A stretch of DNA of 64,000 nt, from NCBI RefSeq assembly GCF_004363305.1, contig NZ_SNZA01000002.1, positions 310,001 to 374,000 of the forward strand, written 5' to 3'. The stretch's first letter is position 1. The number at the start of each line of letters is the position of its first letter. Below are positions 27,277 through 36,097 of this stretch, piece by piece. The stretch is from Marinomonas communis. GTDB taxonomy: Bacteria; Pseudomonadota; Gammaproteobacteria; Pseudomonadales; Marinomonadaceae. The notes beneath the pieces were generated by a model, which was not told where the DNA came from, did no database searches, and was given only the letters and a program-made list of their open reading frames with translations. The position numbers and the translations under genes were made by a program.

Positions 27277-28161
27277 ATGCTCGATGATCTCAAAATTTTC
27301 ATAGCCGCTGCAGACACTAAGAGCCTGACAGCAGCCGCAGATAAACTGGGTATGACCATCGCCACGGTGTCACGACGGATTGCGGCCTTGGAAGCCAAGT
27401 TGGGCTCGGTGTTACTTCATCGCTCCACTAAAGGTTTAACCCTAACAACGGTGGGAGAGCGTTATTACCGTGAATGTGCGGAGTTTATCGATGCTTTGGA
27501 TCAACGGATTTCCAATCTGGATCACACATTAAATAGCTTGGAAGGGGACGTGAAGATCCTCGCGCCAACCAACCTAGGATCAGGGCCACTTGATGAATTT
27601 TGGGTACATTTCGCAGCACAATACCCTCAAATTAGCCTAAGAATAGAGTTAAGCAATCAATACGAAAGCCTACAAGACACTCAAGCGGATTTGGCCTTGC
27701 GTTCAGGGCAATCCTCAAACTTATCACTGATTCAGCGTAAAGTCGGAGAGATTCAAGGCGTGTTGGTGGCATCTCCGGAGTTTTCACCACGACCAAACAC
27801 CCTTAGTGAGTTAGAGCAAACTGAAAGTGTTGCGGGGCAATTATTTACTGATTGGCATATCATTCATGAATCCGGCCAAGAACATGCCGTTTATAAGACG
27901 CACCGCCATACAGGTAATGATATGCGAATCGCCGCTAATCTGGCCAAACATGGCCATGGCGTAACACTGTTACCAGAAAGCATTGTCTATGAGGATGTGC
28001 AGCAGGGGCGATTAATACGAGTGATGCCCGAGTGGCATGGCCGTCGCCGTGAGATTTATCTAGTCTGGCCCTACCGACGTAGCCTTTCAGTCAGAGCCAA
28101 ACTTCTACGGGATGAATTAACCAAGTTTCTCCATAGCCAAGCCTGGTTTATCCCCTCATAA
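27277..28161 (+). CDS. LysR-family transcriptional regulator
   Basis: The protein has 294 residues. The N-terminal winged helix-turn-helix reads LKIFIAAADTKSLTAAADKL and TIATVSRRIAALEAKLGSVL; the C-terminal effector domain is LTLLPESIVYEDVQQGRLIRV. It is divergent from the DUF2798 gene and 43 bases upstream of a TauE/SafE gene on the same strand, so either could be its target. No ligand can be predicted. Confidence 0.9.
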   Translation: MLDDLKIFIAAADTKSLTAAADKLGMTIATVSRRIAALEAKLGSVLLHRSTKGLTLTTVGERYYRECAEFIDALDQRISNLDHTLNSLEGDVKILAPTNLGSGPLDEFWVHFAAQYPQISLRIELSNQYESLQDTQADLALRSGQSSNLSLIQRKVGEIQGVLVASPEFSPRPNTLSELEQTESVAGQLFTDWHIIHESGQEHAVYKTHRHTGNDMRIAANLAKHGHGVTLLPESIVYEDVQQGRLIRVMPEWHGRRREIYLVWPYRRSLSVRAKLLRDELTKFLHSQAWFIPS

Positions 28162-28204
28162 TTTAGGCTTATCACCCAAACCTAACCAATAAGGATCACA
28201 TTCT

Positions 28205-29014
28205 ATGGAACAGTTACTTTGGTGGCAGTACGCCGCCATCGCAGGGATTTTCATTTGGAGTGGTTTTGTTCGCACGGGGTTAGGCTTTGGCGGTGCAGTA
28301 TTGGCGTTGCCGTTTTTACTCTTGGTTCACAACGATCCTCTGGTGTTCCTACCAATCATTTCCATTCATCTGCTGATCTTTTCCAGCTGGATCGCTTGGC
28401 GAGGTGCGCGAAAAGCCAAAGCAGAAAACAAAGCCACGATTAGCGAACATTCAGAACAACCCGTTACAGAGCAGGGTAATATTTCTTGGGGCTATTTGCG
28501 CAAAGCATTGGGCATCATGATCGTGCCCAAACTGATTGGCGTGTTCGGCTTATTAACCCTGCCCAATGACATTGTCACTGGTGTGATTTTCGTAATCGTT
28601 GCTGTATTTGCTGTGTCGTACATCATCAATAAACCGTTCTACAGCAAGAACCCCATCGTCAGCACGGGGCTACTTATGATGGGCGGTTATGTTAGCGGCA
28701 CGTCTTTGATCGGTGCACCACTGATCGTTTCAGTATTCGCCACCAAAGTACCACGCCATCAGCTGCGCGATACCTTATTCGTACTCTGGTTTATCTTGGT
28801 ATGCATCAAGATGGCATCTTTCCTAATCGCGGGAGTCGATTTACAGCTCATTCATCAACTTTGGTTGCTACCTTGTGCCTTTGTCGGCCACTTGATGGGA
28901 CAGCATTTCCATGAGCGCATCCAAAAAGCTGAAACGCCCACCTTCTTTAAATTTATCGGCTGGGCGTTGTTACTGGTCTGTGCCTTCGGCATGTACTCGA
29001 CGTTTTGGTTGTGA
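28205..29014 (+). CDS. TauE/SafE-family anion exporter-like membrane protein
   Basis: A polytopic membrane protein of 269 residues with about eight hydrophobic segments. The N-terminal motif SGFVRTGLGFGGAVLALPFLL and the second-half motif MGGYVSGTSLIGAPLIVSVF are the two pseudo-repeats of TauE/SafE (COG0730). Members export sulfite, sulfoacetate or other small anions. No neighbour indicates the substrate. It follows a LysR gene, probably its regulator. Confidence 0.88.
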   Translation: MEQLLWWQYAAIAGIFIWSGFVRTGLGFGGAVLALPFLLLVHNDPLVFLPIISIHLLIFSSWIAWRGARKAKAENKATISEHSEQPVTEQGNISWGYLRKALGIMIVPKLIGVFGLLTLPNDIVTGVIFVIVAVFAVSYIINKPFYSKNPIVSTGLLMMGGYVSGTSLIGAPLIVSVFATKVPRHQLRDTLFVLWFILVCIKMASFLIAGVDLQLIHQLWLLPCAFVGHLMGQHFHERIQKAETPTFFKFIGWALLLVCAFGMYSTFWL

Positions 29015-29028
29015 TGGTGGCTACATAA

Positions 29029-30246
29029 CTATGTTTCATCTGCTTGGCTCATCATAGCAAGTGTGGATTCAGAATCGTTCTTGGAGCATTGGAACGATTT
29101 TAGGTCGGTAAGGACAGCATAGTAAGTCAATCCATTCTTACTCTTATCGTAATCAACTTCAGTCGCTATTAAGCTGCCTTTTGAGGAAAGATCCGAGGTA
29201 CTGGCTAATGTCGCGTTCACTTCTACTATAACATCATCTAGTTTTACAATGTCTTTAAGTGCTTTGAGCTCGCTTAGGGTAAAAGACGCGTTTGTATTGA
29301 AGGCCGTAGCCTTGTATTCACGAGCATCATAATAAAGCTCATCTGCACTTAGCGTCATAGTCACGACTTTTAAACGATTGCTATCACCATACTCTTTTAA
29401 TTTTTTAAGGTCGCCACAGGTGAGCTGAAAGCGCTGTATATGAAGGCCGTTTACTACGGTGTAACCACTAGCCTGCTTTTCTCGATTGCCAGAAATAGAA
29501 TTCGATGTCTCTTTTACTACAACGCCACCATCAAATTTCAGAGCCTCAGCCCAGTTATACACGACTCGATTTGGCATCATGGATTGTTTACGTACTTCGT
29601 TTTGCGCTATGCGGAGTGTTTTGAGTGCTCCGTCACGCTTATCTCTTTCGCTTTTGCATGAAGATGATTTTTCGCTAATTTCTTGCTTTGTACCCAACAC
29701 ATCATCCTGCTTCACTACTGTATTTTTCGCTTTATCAGCCTCTCTCTCAGCTACTTCAGCCTCTTTCTTAATTGCTTCAGTCTTTTCATGGGCTAAACAA
29801 ACATAGTAATCCGTGACGGCTCCAACGTACTCAATCTGAGCATCGTTCTCGCTATAAACTGCATCTAAGAAGCCCTGTAAGCGTTGAGTTTTAGCCGTAA
29901 TATCTGATTTATTTTTATCTTGCTGTCCAGAAGTCTTTGAGTTTTGAGCTTCACTGTAGTACTCGTGATAATATTTCCCAGTGCCCTCAATTTCTCGACA
30001 ATTATTAGTAAAAGGCGAGCGATAGCGGCTTGCAGTACAGACCTGCCCAACCTGAAGACCAAGCTGGCCATTTAGAGAAACATAAGTTGTTTGCAAAGGA
30101 TGGTCCCAAATAATCCAACGACTCGGATTCAATACAACCCCATCGTTTGCCGCAACAAGCGTTAACCCATCTACAACATTTAATTGTGAATTAGTGGAAC
30201 AAGCAGAAAGTAGTAAAGCAGCAGGAAATATAAGAGAGCGTTTCAT
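29029..30246 (-). CDS. Unrecognised lipoprotein, 405 residues
   Basis: I do not recognise this protein. It begins with a lipoprotein signal, MKRSLIFPAALLLSAC, giving an acylated Cys16. The mature chain has a folded-looking N-terminal part with CTASRYRSPFTNNC, a charged, probably coiled-coil middle (about 150-200, rich in Lys, Glu and Ala), and a C-terminal half with regularly spaced beta-type stretches such as RFQLTCGDLK and VDDVIVEVNA-like segments. Six or more cysteines follow the lipid-bearing one, suggesting disulphides in the periplasm. It appears more AT-rich in codon use than its neighbours, so it may be a recent acquisition. It stands alone between convergent TauE and an upstream dld gene. 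Confidence 0.75.
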   Translation of the reverse strand: MKRSLIFPAALLLSACSTNSQLNVVDGLTLVAANDGVVLNPSRWIIWDHPLQTTYVSLNGQLGLQVGQVCTASRYRSPFTNNCREIEGTGKYYHEYYSEAQNSKTSGQQDKNKSDITAKTQRLQGFLDAVYSENDAQIEYVGAVTDYYVCLAHEKTEAIKKEAEVAEREADKAKNTVVKQDDVLGTKQEISEKSSSCKSERDKRDGALKTLRIAQNEVRKQSMMPNRVVYNWAEALKFDGGVVVKETSNSISGNREKQASGYTVVNGLHIQRFQLTCGDLKKLKEYGDSNRLKVVTMTLSADELYYDAREYKATAFNTNASFTLSELKALKDIVKLDDVIVEVNATLASTSDLSSKGSLIATEVDYDKSKNGLTYYAVLTDLKSFQCSKNDSESTLAMMSQADET

Positions 30247-30342
30247 AGGCCCTTCCTTGGTTTTGATGACGAAGTTTTAAATAAAGCAAAGAGTCATGAA
30301 AACGCAAGAAATAAGGCCAAGATACACTTTATTTATATCAAC

Positions 30343-33156
30343 CTAAGCTGTTGCCAGCTGATCCACTAGATACACTATCGATTGATATTCAATCCCCGAA
30401 TGTTCGGTTAGGCCTATCTCGCAGGTACGGGAGTTGGAGTAACCGACTTCGCAGTCTTGTACGGCGCTTTTCAGGGTTTTCAGGGCGCTTTGGTTTAACT
30501 CTGGTGTGCTGAAGCCTTTGTCGCCAGCAAAGCCACAGCAGGTGATATCTGGTGGGATAACCACTTCGTCAGCCAGTTGCTGTGCTAAGTTCACAAAGGT
30601 TTGCCCAAGTCCCATGCGAGTGGTGCTACAGGTGATGTGCAGCGCCATTTTCGGGATCTTGCTTTCGATATTTAGATTCACCATGGCGAATTCAGAAAGG
30701 AACTGCACTTGTTCGTAAAGCTTCAATGCTGGATCTAACGATTCCTTCATACGTAATAAACATGGACTGGTGTCACAGACCACTGGCAGTTCACCTTGTT
30801 GGCTGGCTTGCATCAGTAAGGTGTTGAGATCGTTGGCTTTTTGCTCCGCTGCAGCGAATTGCCCTTTGGATTGGAAAGCCATGCCACAGCATTGGCTTTC
30901 AATCCCATTAGGTACAATCACGTTATAGCCCGCTTTTTCCAGTACAGACAGCATAACGTCCATGACAGGACGTTTGTCCTCGGCATTTGGCCCAGCACCC
31001 ATCACACGGGTGGCGCAGCTTGGTACGTAGACCACGCTTGGACGACCAGCTTGTGCGACCCCAATGCGTTGTTTAGGCATGGATGCAGCCGTTGGCATTT
31101 GTGGGTGCCATTTTGGAACCACACCGCCCGTTACACTATTGGCAACGCCAGTTACGGCTTTCATACCACCGTTACCCAAGATATTGCGCATACCGCCTGC
31201 CACCGCTAGGCCAGCACGGGCAGTCTTAGTGACACCTTCAAAGTGATCCGCCACCCAGTAGCCGACCTTAGTGTCATCGTATCGATCATGGCGCAGTTCA
31301 CGGGTCAGATCACCGGTATTGATACCGACGGGACATTGCATCGAACACAGGCCGCAAGCAGCACAGGTATCCACTCCTTGGTAAGCGTATTCTTCGCGTA
31401 ACTCTGTCAGACGTTCTGGTGATTCACCCGAGCGCTCTAAACGCTGAATTTCTCGCCACAATACAATACGCTGACGCGGCGTTAAGGTCAGTGCTCGAGA
31501 AGGACATGCATGCTCACAGAAGCCACATTCGATACAAGTATCCACTTTATCGTTTGCCTGAGGCATTGGCTTAAGGTTCTCAACGTGAATGTTGGCGTTG
31601 TGCGTCAAGATGACATCAGGGTTGAGTAAACCCTTGGGATCAAAGGCTTTTTTCAATTGCCACATGATGTCGTAGGCTTGTTGCCCCCACTCAAGCAGCA
31701 CATAGGGCGCCATATTGCGACCGGTACCGTGTTCCGCTTTCAAAGAGCCGTTGTATTTCACCGCGACCAACTGTGCGACTTCGTCCATTAGGGCTTCGTA
31801 GCGTTTTACTTCCGCAGGATCGTCAAACCCTTGAGTAAAGACAAAATGCAAGTTGCCTTCTAAGGCATGGCCAAACAAGATCGCTTCGCTGTAGCCGTAT
31901 TTTTGGAACACGCCCTGAAGCTCCAATACGCCTTCCGCCAATTGTTCCACGGGAAACGCCACGTCTTCGATAATCACCGTAGTGCCGACTTTACGTACCG
32001 CACCGACCGCTGGGAACATGCCTTTGCGGATCTTCCAATAGGTGTCGTATAAGCCTTTTTCTTGAGTGAATTCAATCTCATACAGTGCATTCATCCCCTG
32101 TAGAGACTGTGTAATCTTAGCCACTTTTTGCTCTAGCTCTGCCGCGGTTGAGCCGCGCACATCCACTAGTAAGCCCGCTACCTCATCGCCAAGGTCTTTG
32201 AGCATTTCTGGCATGCCAGGTTTGCCTTCTACGGTACGAAGGCCAGCACGGTCTATCAGCTCCACTGCGGAAACGGGTGTGCTTTTCAGCACGGTCACCG
32301 CACGACACGTGGTTTCCATATCGGGGAAGTAGATTAGGGCTGCGGCTTTGATCGGGTGCTCTTCGACCGTGTGGTAAGTCACTTCACTGATAAAACCTAA
32401 GGTTCCCTCTGAGCCGATCATTAAGTGCATCAGGATCTCAAATGGGTCGGTAAAATCCACCAAACTGTTCAAACTGTACCCGGTGGTGTTTTTTAGCCTG
32501 TATTTGTGTCTGATTTTGTCTGCTAAATCGCTGTTATTTTGTACACCATAAGCAAGTGTTTCCAATGTAGATAGCAAATCTGAGTGGCTTTCTCGAAATG
32601 CTGTACGACTGTTCTCATCCGCCGTATCGAGCAATGTGCCATCTTCAAAGATAATGCGCATGCTTTTCACAGTGTGATAGCTATTTTGCGCCGTACCGCA
32701 ACACATGCCACTGGCATTATTCGCGGCAATCCCACCGATCATACAGGCGTTAATCGACGCTGGATCAGGGCCGATCTTGCGCTGATAAGGTGCGAGCAAT
32801 TGATTGGCACGAGCGCCGATGATGCCTGGCTGTAACGACACGGCATGACCATGATCGTGAATGCGGTAGCCTTTCCATTGGTCTGACAATTGAATCAGCA
32901 CCGAATCCGTCACCGCTTGCCCAGACAAGCTAGTTCCTCCTGCACGAAACGTGACAGGGATGTCCAGCGCTCGGGTACATTGCAGTACGAAGCGAACCTC
33001 ATCTTCGTTGTGCACACGCACCACCAATTGCGGCACCATACGATAGAAGCTGGCATCGGTTCCGTAGGCAAGGGTACGCAAAGGGTCATGGATAAGTCGT
33101 TCGTCATCGATACGCTCAACGAGCTGGGTGTACAGAGCTTGATAGGGCAGTTTCAT
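30343..33156 (-). CDS. dld: NAD-independent D-lactate dehydrogenase (FAD and Fe-S), Dld/LldE type
   Basis: A flavin and iron-sulfur enzyme of 937 residues that would oxidise D-lactate and pass electrons to the quinone pool. The N-terminal FAD-binding PCMH domain (about 30-260) includes TFRAGGTSLSGQAV and GGIAANNASGMCCG; a FAD-linked oxidase C-terminal domain follows. Two 4Fe-4S motifs are CIECGFCEHACPSR (about 544) and CAACGLCSMQCP (about 595). A C-terminal CCG-type domain (about 710-930) carries SQCCGMAFQSKG and TCCGFAGDKG. Length and architecture match the 938-residue Pseudomonas enzyme. The gene is divergent from an LldR-like regulator, with two operators between, so lactate induction is likely. 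Confidence 0.92.
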   Translation of the reverse strand: MKLPYQALYTQLVERIDDERLIHDPLRTLAYGTDASFYRMVPQLVVRVHNEDEVRFVLQCTRALDIPVTFRAGGTSLSGQAVTDSVLIQLSDQWKGYRIHDHGHAVSLQPGIIGARANQLLAPYQRKIGPDPASINACMIGGIAANNASGMCCGTAQNSYHTVKSMRIIFEDGTLLDTADENSRTAFRESHSDLLSTLETLAYGVQNNSDLADKIRHKYRLKNTTGYSLNSLVDFTDPFEILMHLMIGSEGTLGFISEVTYHTVEEHPIKAAALIYFPDMETTCRAVTVLKSTPVSAVELIDRAGLRTVEGKPGMPEMLKDLGDEVAGLLVDVRGSTAAELEQKVAKITQSLQGMNALYEIEFTQEKGLYDTYWKIRKGMFPAVGAVRKVGTTVIIEDVAFPVEQLAEGVLELQGVFQKYGYSEAILFGHALEGNLHFVFTQGFDDPAEVKRYEALMDEVAQLVAVKYNGSLKAEHGTGRNMAPYVLLEWGQQAYDIMWQLKKAFDPKGLLNPDVILTHNANIHVENLKPMPQANDKVDTCIECGFCEHACPSRALTLTPRQRIVLWREIQRLERSGESPERLTELREEYAYQGVDTCAACGLCSMQCPVGINTGDLTRELRHDRYDDTKVGYWVADHFEGVTKTARAGLAVAGGMRNILGNGGMKAVTGVANSVTGGVVPKWHPQMPTAASMPKQRIGVAQAGRPSVVYVPSCATRVMGAGPNAEDKRPVMDVMLSVLEKAGYNVIVPNGIESQCCGMAFQSKGQFAAAEQKANDLNTLLMQASQQGELPVVCDTSPCLLRMKESLDPALKLYEQVQFLSEFAMVNLNIESKIPKMALHITCSTTRMGLGQTFVNLAQQLADEVVIPPDITCCGFAGDKGFSTPELNQSALKTLKSAVQDCEVGYSNSRTCEIGLTEHSGIEYQSIVYLVDQLATA

Positions 33157-33226
33157 AAGGGCATCCAGTTTTTATGATGAGGACTGGCAATCACTCATCA
33201 CGTAACTTATTAAATTCTTTTAATAT

Positions 33227-33245
33227 AAATTGGTAATACCAATTT
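33227..33245. promoter_or_regulatory. LldR/PdhR-type operator 1
   Basis: AAATTGGTAATACCAATTT is a perfect 19-base palindrome. TTGGT-N3-ACCAA is the core recognised by FadR-subfamily GntR proteins such as LldR and PdhR. It lies 71 bases before the dld start. Confidence 0.9.
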
Positions 33246-33397
33246 ACCTTTGTTATTTTTCATGACAATAGAAACCTTTTTGTAAATTGTCAAACTGTAC
33301 ATTTATAAGAAATTAGCGACTTTTAGGCTATATTTTTACTTGTTTTACCAATTTTATGGTTATTAACAAAATTCTATTTCCCTGTTGATAAACTTAA

Positions 33398-33414
33398 TAT
33401 TGGTCATACCAATA
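33398..33414. promoter_or_regulatory. LldR/PdhR-type operator 2
   Basis: TATTGGTCATACCAATA has one mismatch from perfect symmetry. It lies 44 bases before the regulator's own start, so it probably gives autoregulation. Confidence 0.9.
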
Positions 33415-33457
33415 ATGATTTTATCTTTTAAAACAATACGTCTAGTAAGAGAAAAAT

Positions 33458-34231
33458 ATGACTCAGCGCCCCTTTCAGCGAGCAAAACAGACCAAAATAT
33501 CCGATCTCATCATGCAAGAGCTAGAAAGTATGATTTTGGACGGTACGTTTAAAGCAGGGCAAAAATTACCGCCAGAACGAGAATTAGCAGAACGCTTTGA
33601 AGTGTCACGCCCATCATTAAGAGAAGCGATACAAAAACTGGCTGCTCGCGGCGTGGTGGCCACCAAGCACGGTGGAGGGACTTACGTATCCGACCAGATC
33701 GGTTCTTCGTTTACCGACCCGCTGCAAGCCCTGTTAAGTTCACATGATGAGTTTTTGTATGATCAATTAGAGTTTCGCGATGCTTTGGAAGGGTTATCGG
33801 CTTACTATGCAGCGCTGCGTGCGACCGATGCGGACAAGGCGATGCTCACTCAGCGTTATGAAGCCTTATTAGAAGCAAACCGCCAGCAGGATGCTCAGCA
33901 AGAATCCAAGCTAGACGCTGAATTTCATATGGCCATTGCAGAATGCGCTCACAATGTCGTGTTATTGCACACCCTACGTAGCTTATTCGCGATTTTAGAG
34001 AACAGTATTTCTGCCAATTTAAGCAATTTGTTTGAGAAGAAAGCGGCTCGCGGGCAAGTCATGACACAACACAAAGCGCTTTATGAAGCGATCATGGCAG
34101 GCAAACCGGAAGAAGCCCGTGCTGCCGTACACTCGCATTTAGTCTTTGTCGAAGACCACTTATTGAAGATGCGCCGCGAGGAATCGCGAATACAACGCTC
34201 CCTGCGACGCAGTGAAAACGCTAACCGCTGA
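33458..34231 (+). CDS. lldR: FadR-subfamily GntR regulator, LldR-like
   Basis: The protein has 257 residues. The winged helix-turn-helix (about 8-75) reads LPPERELAERFEVSRPSLREAIQ and GVVATKHGGGTYVSD; the C-terminal FCD ligand domain (about 90-245) includes the metal-site pattern of FCD proteins, with Asp in ESKLDAEFHMAIAECAHN and His in MTQHKALYEAIM. It resembles LldR and PdhR. It is divergent from the D-lactate dehydrogenase, and two matching palindromes lie between, so lactate-responsive repression is likely. Its end overlaps the MATE gene by 11 bases on the opposite strand. Confidence 0.92.
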   Translation: MTQRPFQRAKQTKISDLIMQELESMILDGTFKAGQKLPPERELAERFEVSRPSLREAIQKLAARGVVATKHGGGTYVSDQIGSSFTDPLQALLSSHDEFLYDQLEFRDALEGLSAYYAALRATDADKAMLTQRYEALLEANRQQDAQQESKLDAEFHMAIAECAHNVVLLHTLRSLFAILENSISANLSNLFEKKAARGQVMTQHKALYEAIMAGKPEEARAAVHSHLVFVEDHLLKMRREESRIQRSLRRSENANR

Positions 34232-35573
34232 ACCACACACCTTTTATAAGGTTACGGCGATAACACCACCACAGTGTCACGGCACGGGCGATAAAGAACA
34301 GCGCCATGCTGAGCCATAAGCCATGATTGCCCAGCCCTTGGGTGATAAACCATAATGGGAAGAAGATCCCTAACACGCTGATAATCATGGTGTTTTGCAT
34401 CTGCTTTACACTGGTGGTGCCGATGAAAATGCCATCGAGCATGTAGGACCAAATACCCAACAGAGGAAAAGCAATCAACCACGGTAGGTACAGTTTGGCT
34501 TGCGCTCGAACCGACTCAACGCTGGTCAGCAAATCAATGATTAAGCCGCCAAAGGCAGTGAAAATCAGCATCAGAAGCACGGCTGCGACGACAGCCCAAT
34601 AGGTTGATAAGCGGATAACTTTTTGGAACAGCTCGCGGTTTTTACGGCCCAGATATTCGCCACATAGGGCTTCCACGGAAAAGGCAAAACCGTCCAAGGC
34701 ATTGGAGATAATCATTAGAAAGGTCATCAGCACCGCGTTGGCCGCAAGTATGGCATCCCCTTGACGTGCGCCTTGAGCGGTAAAGAAGGTCATTACTGTC
34801 AGTAGCAAGATCGTTCTCACAAACAAGTAACGATTTACCTGTACCAATTCGATGTAAGTACGCCATTTCGAAAGATCAACTAGCGGTACATGACCATCAA
34901 AACGCTGTAACTGCTTCGCAGCCAATACCAGCGCAAACACCACGCCCAAATAGTGCGATGCGACAGTCGCCCAAGCCACACCAACACTGGCCATCTCCCA
35001 TTGGTACACTGCGATATAGTCGAGCACCATATTGGCAAGGTTAATCACCAATAGCATCCAAAGAGGGCCTTTGGAGTATTGCACACCAAAGAACCAGCCC
35101 ATCAAGGCATAATCCGCCAGCACTGCAGGAGCACTGTAAATCCGTGCTTCGCAATAAGCGCGTGCCCAAGGCTCTAATTCTGCACTTGGCGCCATAAAGT
35201 AGATCGCCAATTCGATAATGGGTGCTTGGAACACAATCAGCAGCAAACCAATCCCAATCCCCATCGCAAGAGACTGCAATAACAAGGCACGCACTTGTCG
35301 GCCATCTTCACGGCCCAGCGCTTGAGCCGTTAGTCCTGTAGAGCCCATACGCAAAAAACCAAATGCCCAAAACAAGAAACTATAGATGCTGGCACCAATC
35401 GCGACCGCACCAAGGTGAATAGCAGTGCCTAAATGTCCCACCACCGCAGTGTCGACTAAGCCCAATAAAGGCGTAGTGATGTTAGACACCATGGGTGGCC
35501 ACGCCATATGCCAGATCTTGCGGTTCAATTCACCGTCTCGTTTAAAGCGTTTTACAAGCTGTTGAAAACTCAA
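34221..35573 (-). CDS. dinF: DinF-like MATE-family efflux transporter
   Basis: A multidrug/oxidant efflux transporter of 450 residues with 12 expected membrane helices. Landmarks are WPPMVSNITTPLLGLVDTAVVGHLG (read as separate segments PPMVSNITTP and LLGLVDTAVVGHLG), TGLTAQALG, and the second half segment ALDGFAFSVEALCGEYLGRK. These match DinF. The start is TTG at 35573 with GAGG upstream; there is no better ATG. It stands just downstream of a DnaA-box cluster and may be SOS-linked as in E. coli, but I see no LexA box here. Confidence 0.88.
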   Translation of the reverse strand: MSFQQLVKRFKRDGELNRKIWHMAWPPMVSNITTPLLGLVDTAVVGHLGTAIHLGAVAIGASIYSFLFWAFGFLRMGSTGLTAQALGREDGRQVRALLLQSLAMGIGIGLLLIVFQAPIIELAIYFMAPSAELEPWARAYCEARIYSAPAVLADYALMGWFFGVQYSKGPLWMLLVINLANMVLDYIAVYQWEMASVGVAWATVASHYLGVVFALVLAAKQLQRFDGHVPLVDLSKWRTYIELVQVNRYLFVRTILLLTVMTFFTAQGARQGDAILAANAVLMTFLMIISNALDGFAFSVEALCGEYLGRKNRELFQKVIRLSTYWAVVAAVLLMLIFTAFGGLIIDLLTSVESVRAQAKLYLPWLIAFPLLGIWSYMLDGIFIGTTSVKQMQNTMIISVLGIFFPLWFITQGLGNHGLWLSMALFFIARAVTLWWCYRRNLIKGVWFSG

Positions 35574-35899
35574 GCTAAGCCTCGGAAATTGCTAATCTGT
35601 GAACATCCACTAATTGTGGATAACTAATTTTCTCTATTCGCCACTCACACAACAATCAGCCTGTGGACATTATCGCCTGTTATACACAAAACCGCTTATA
35701 TTAGACAGTTTTCAACTGCTGATAGAATAAAATCGTGTTTTTATATCCACAAAAGCATCGTTATCCACAGACTAGCAGGGAAGGTTACGTCTTTATCAAA
35801 ATGTATTGACATCTGGATAACTGAGCGTTTTTTCCACAATTTGCTTTAAAATGGTCGGTATTTTGCTAAACTCGGCGGCGAAAATTTTGGGGAATGGTT
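35574..35899. promoter_or_regulatory. DnaA-box cluster in the dinF upstream gap
   Basis: Six DnaA-box-like 9-mers lie in 224 bases. Perfect TTATCCACA: 35761-35769 (plus) and 35615-35623 (minus). Fits TTWTNCACA: TTATACACA at 35680-35688 and TTTTCCACA at 35830-35838. One mismatch: ATATCCACA at 35743-35751 and TTATCCAGA (minus) at 35812-35820. The region is AT-rich and has no gene. It may be a DnaA-titration, DARS-like or origin-like site. Confidence 0.55.
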
Positions 35900-36097
35900 A
35901 TGAAAAAAACATTAAAACCGATTTTAGAAGGCCTTGCAGTAGGCTGTGTCTTTATCAGTATTACCATGCTGTTTGAGATTCCATTTTACATGAGCTTAAT
36001 CATCGGTGCATTGGCAGCGCTCGGTGGCTACCGTAACTCGATTAAAATGGACAAAGAAAAGTCAGAAAAAGCAGCGGCGAACAAACAAGATGACTGA
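35900..36097 (+). CDS. Small membrane protein upstream of truncated haemoglobin
   Basis: A 65-residue protein I do not recognise. It has two hydrophobic helices (about 10-29 and 31-48) with a charged C-terminal tail rich in Lys and Glu ending NKQDD. The ATG at 35900 has GGGGA six bases upstream. The stop overlaps the start of the truncated haemoglobin gene (ATGACTGA), so the two are translationally coupled. A membrane anchor or partner for the haemoglobin is an attractive guess without direct evidence. Confidence 0.75.
   Translation: MKKTLKPILEGLAVGCVFISITMLFEIPFYMSLIIGALAALGGYRNSIKMDKEKSEKAAANKQDD

Noticed and set aside
34221-35573. LexA/SOS box in front of the dinF-like gene
   Set aside because: I looked for a CTG-N10-CAG palindrome upstream and found none that is convincing.
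35574-35899. Definite chromosomal origin oriC
   Set aside because: The DnaA boxes support a DnaA-related site, but no dnaA, dnaN, gidA or rpmH neighbour is present, and GC skew cannot be judged from one window.
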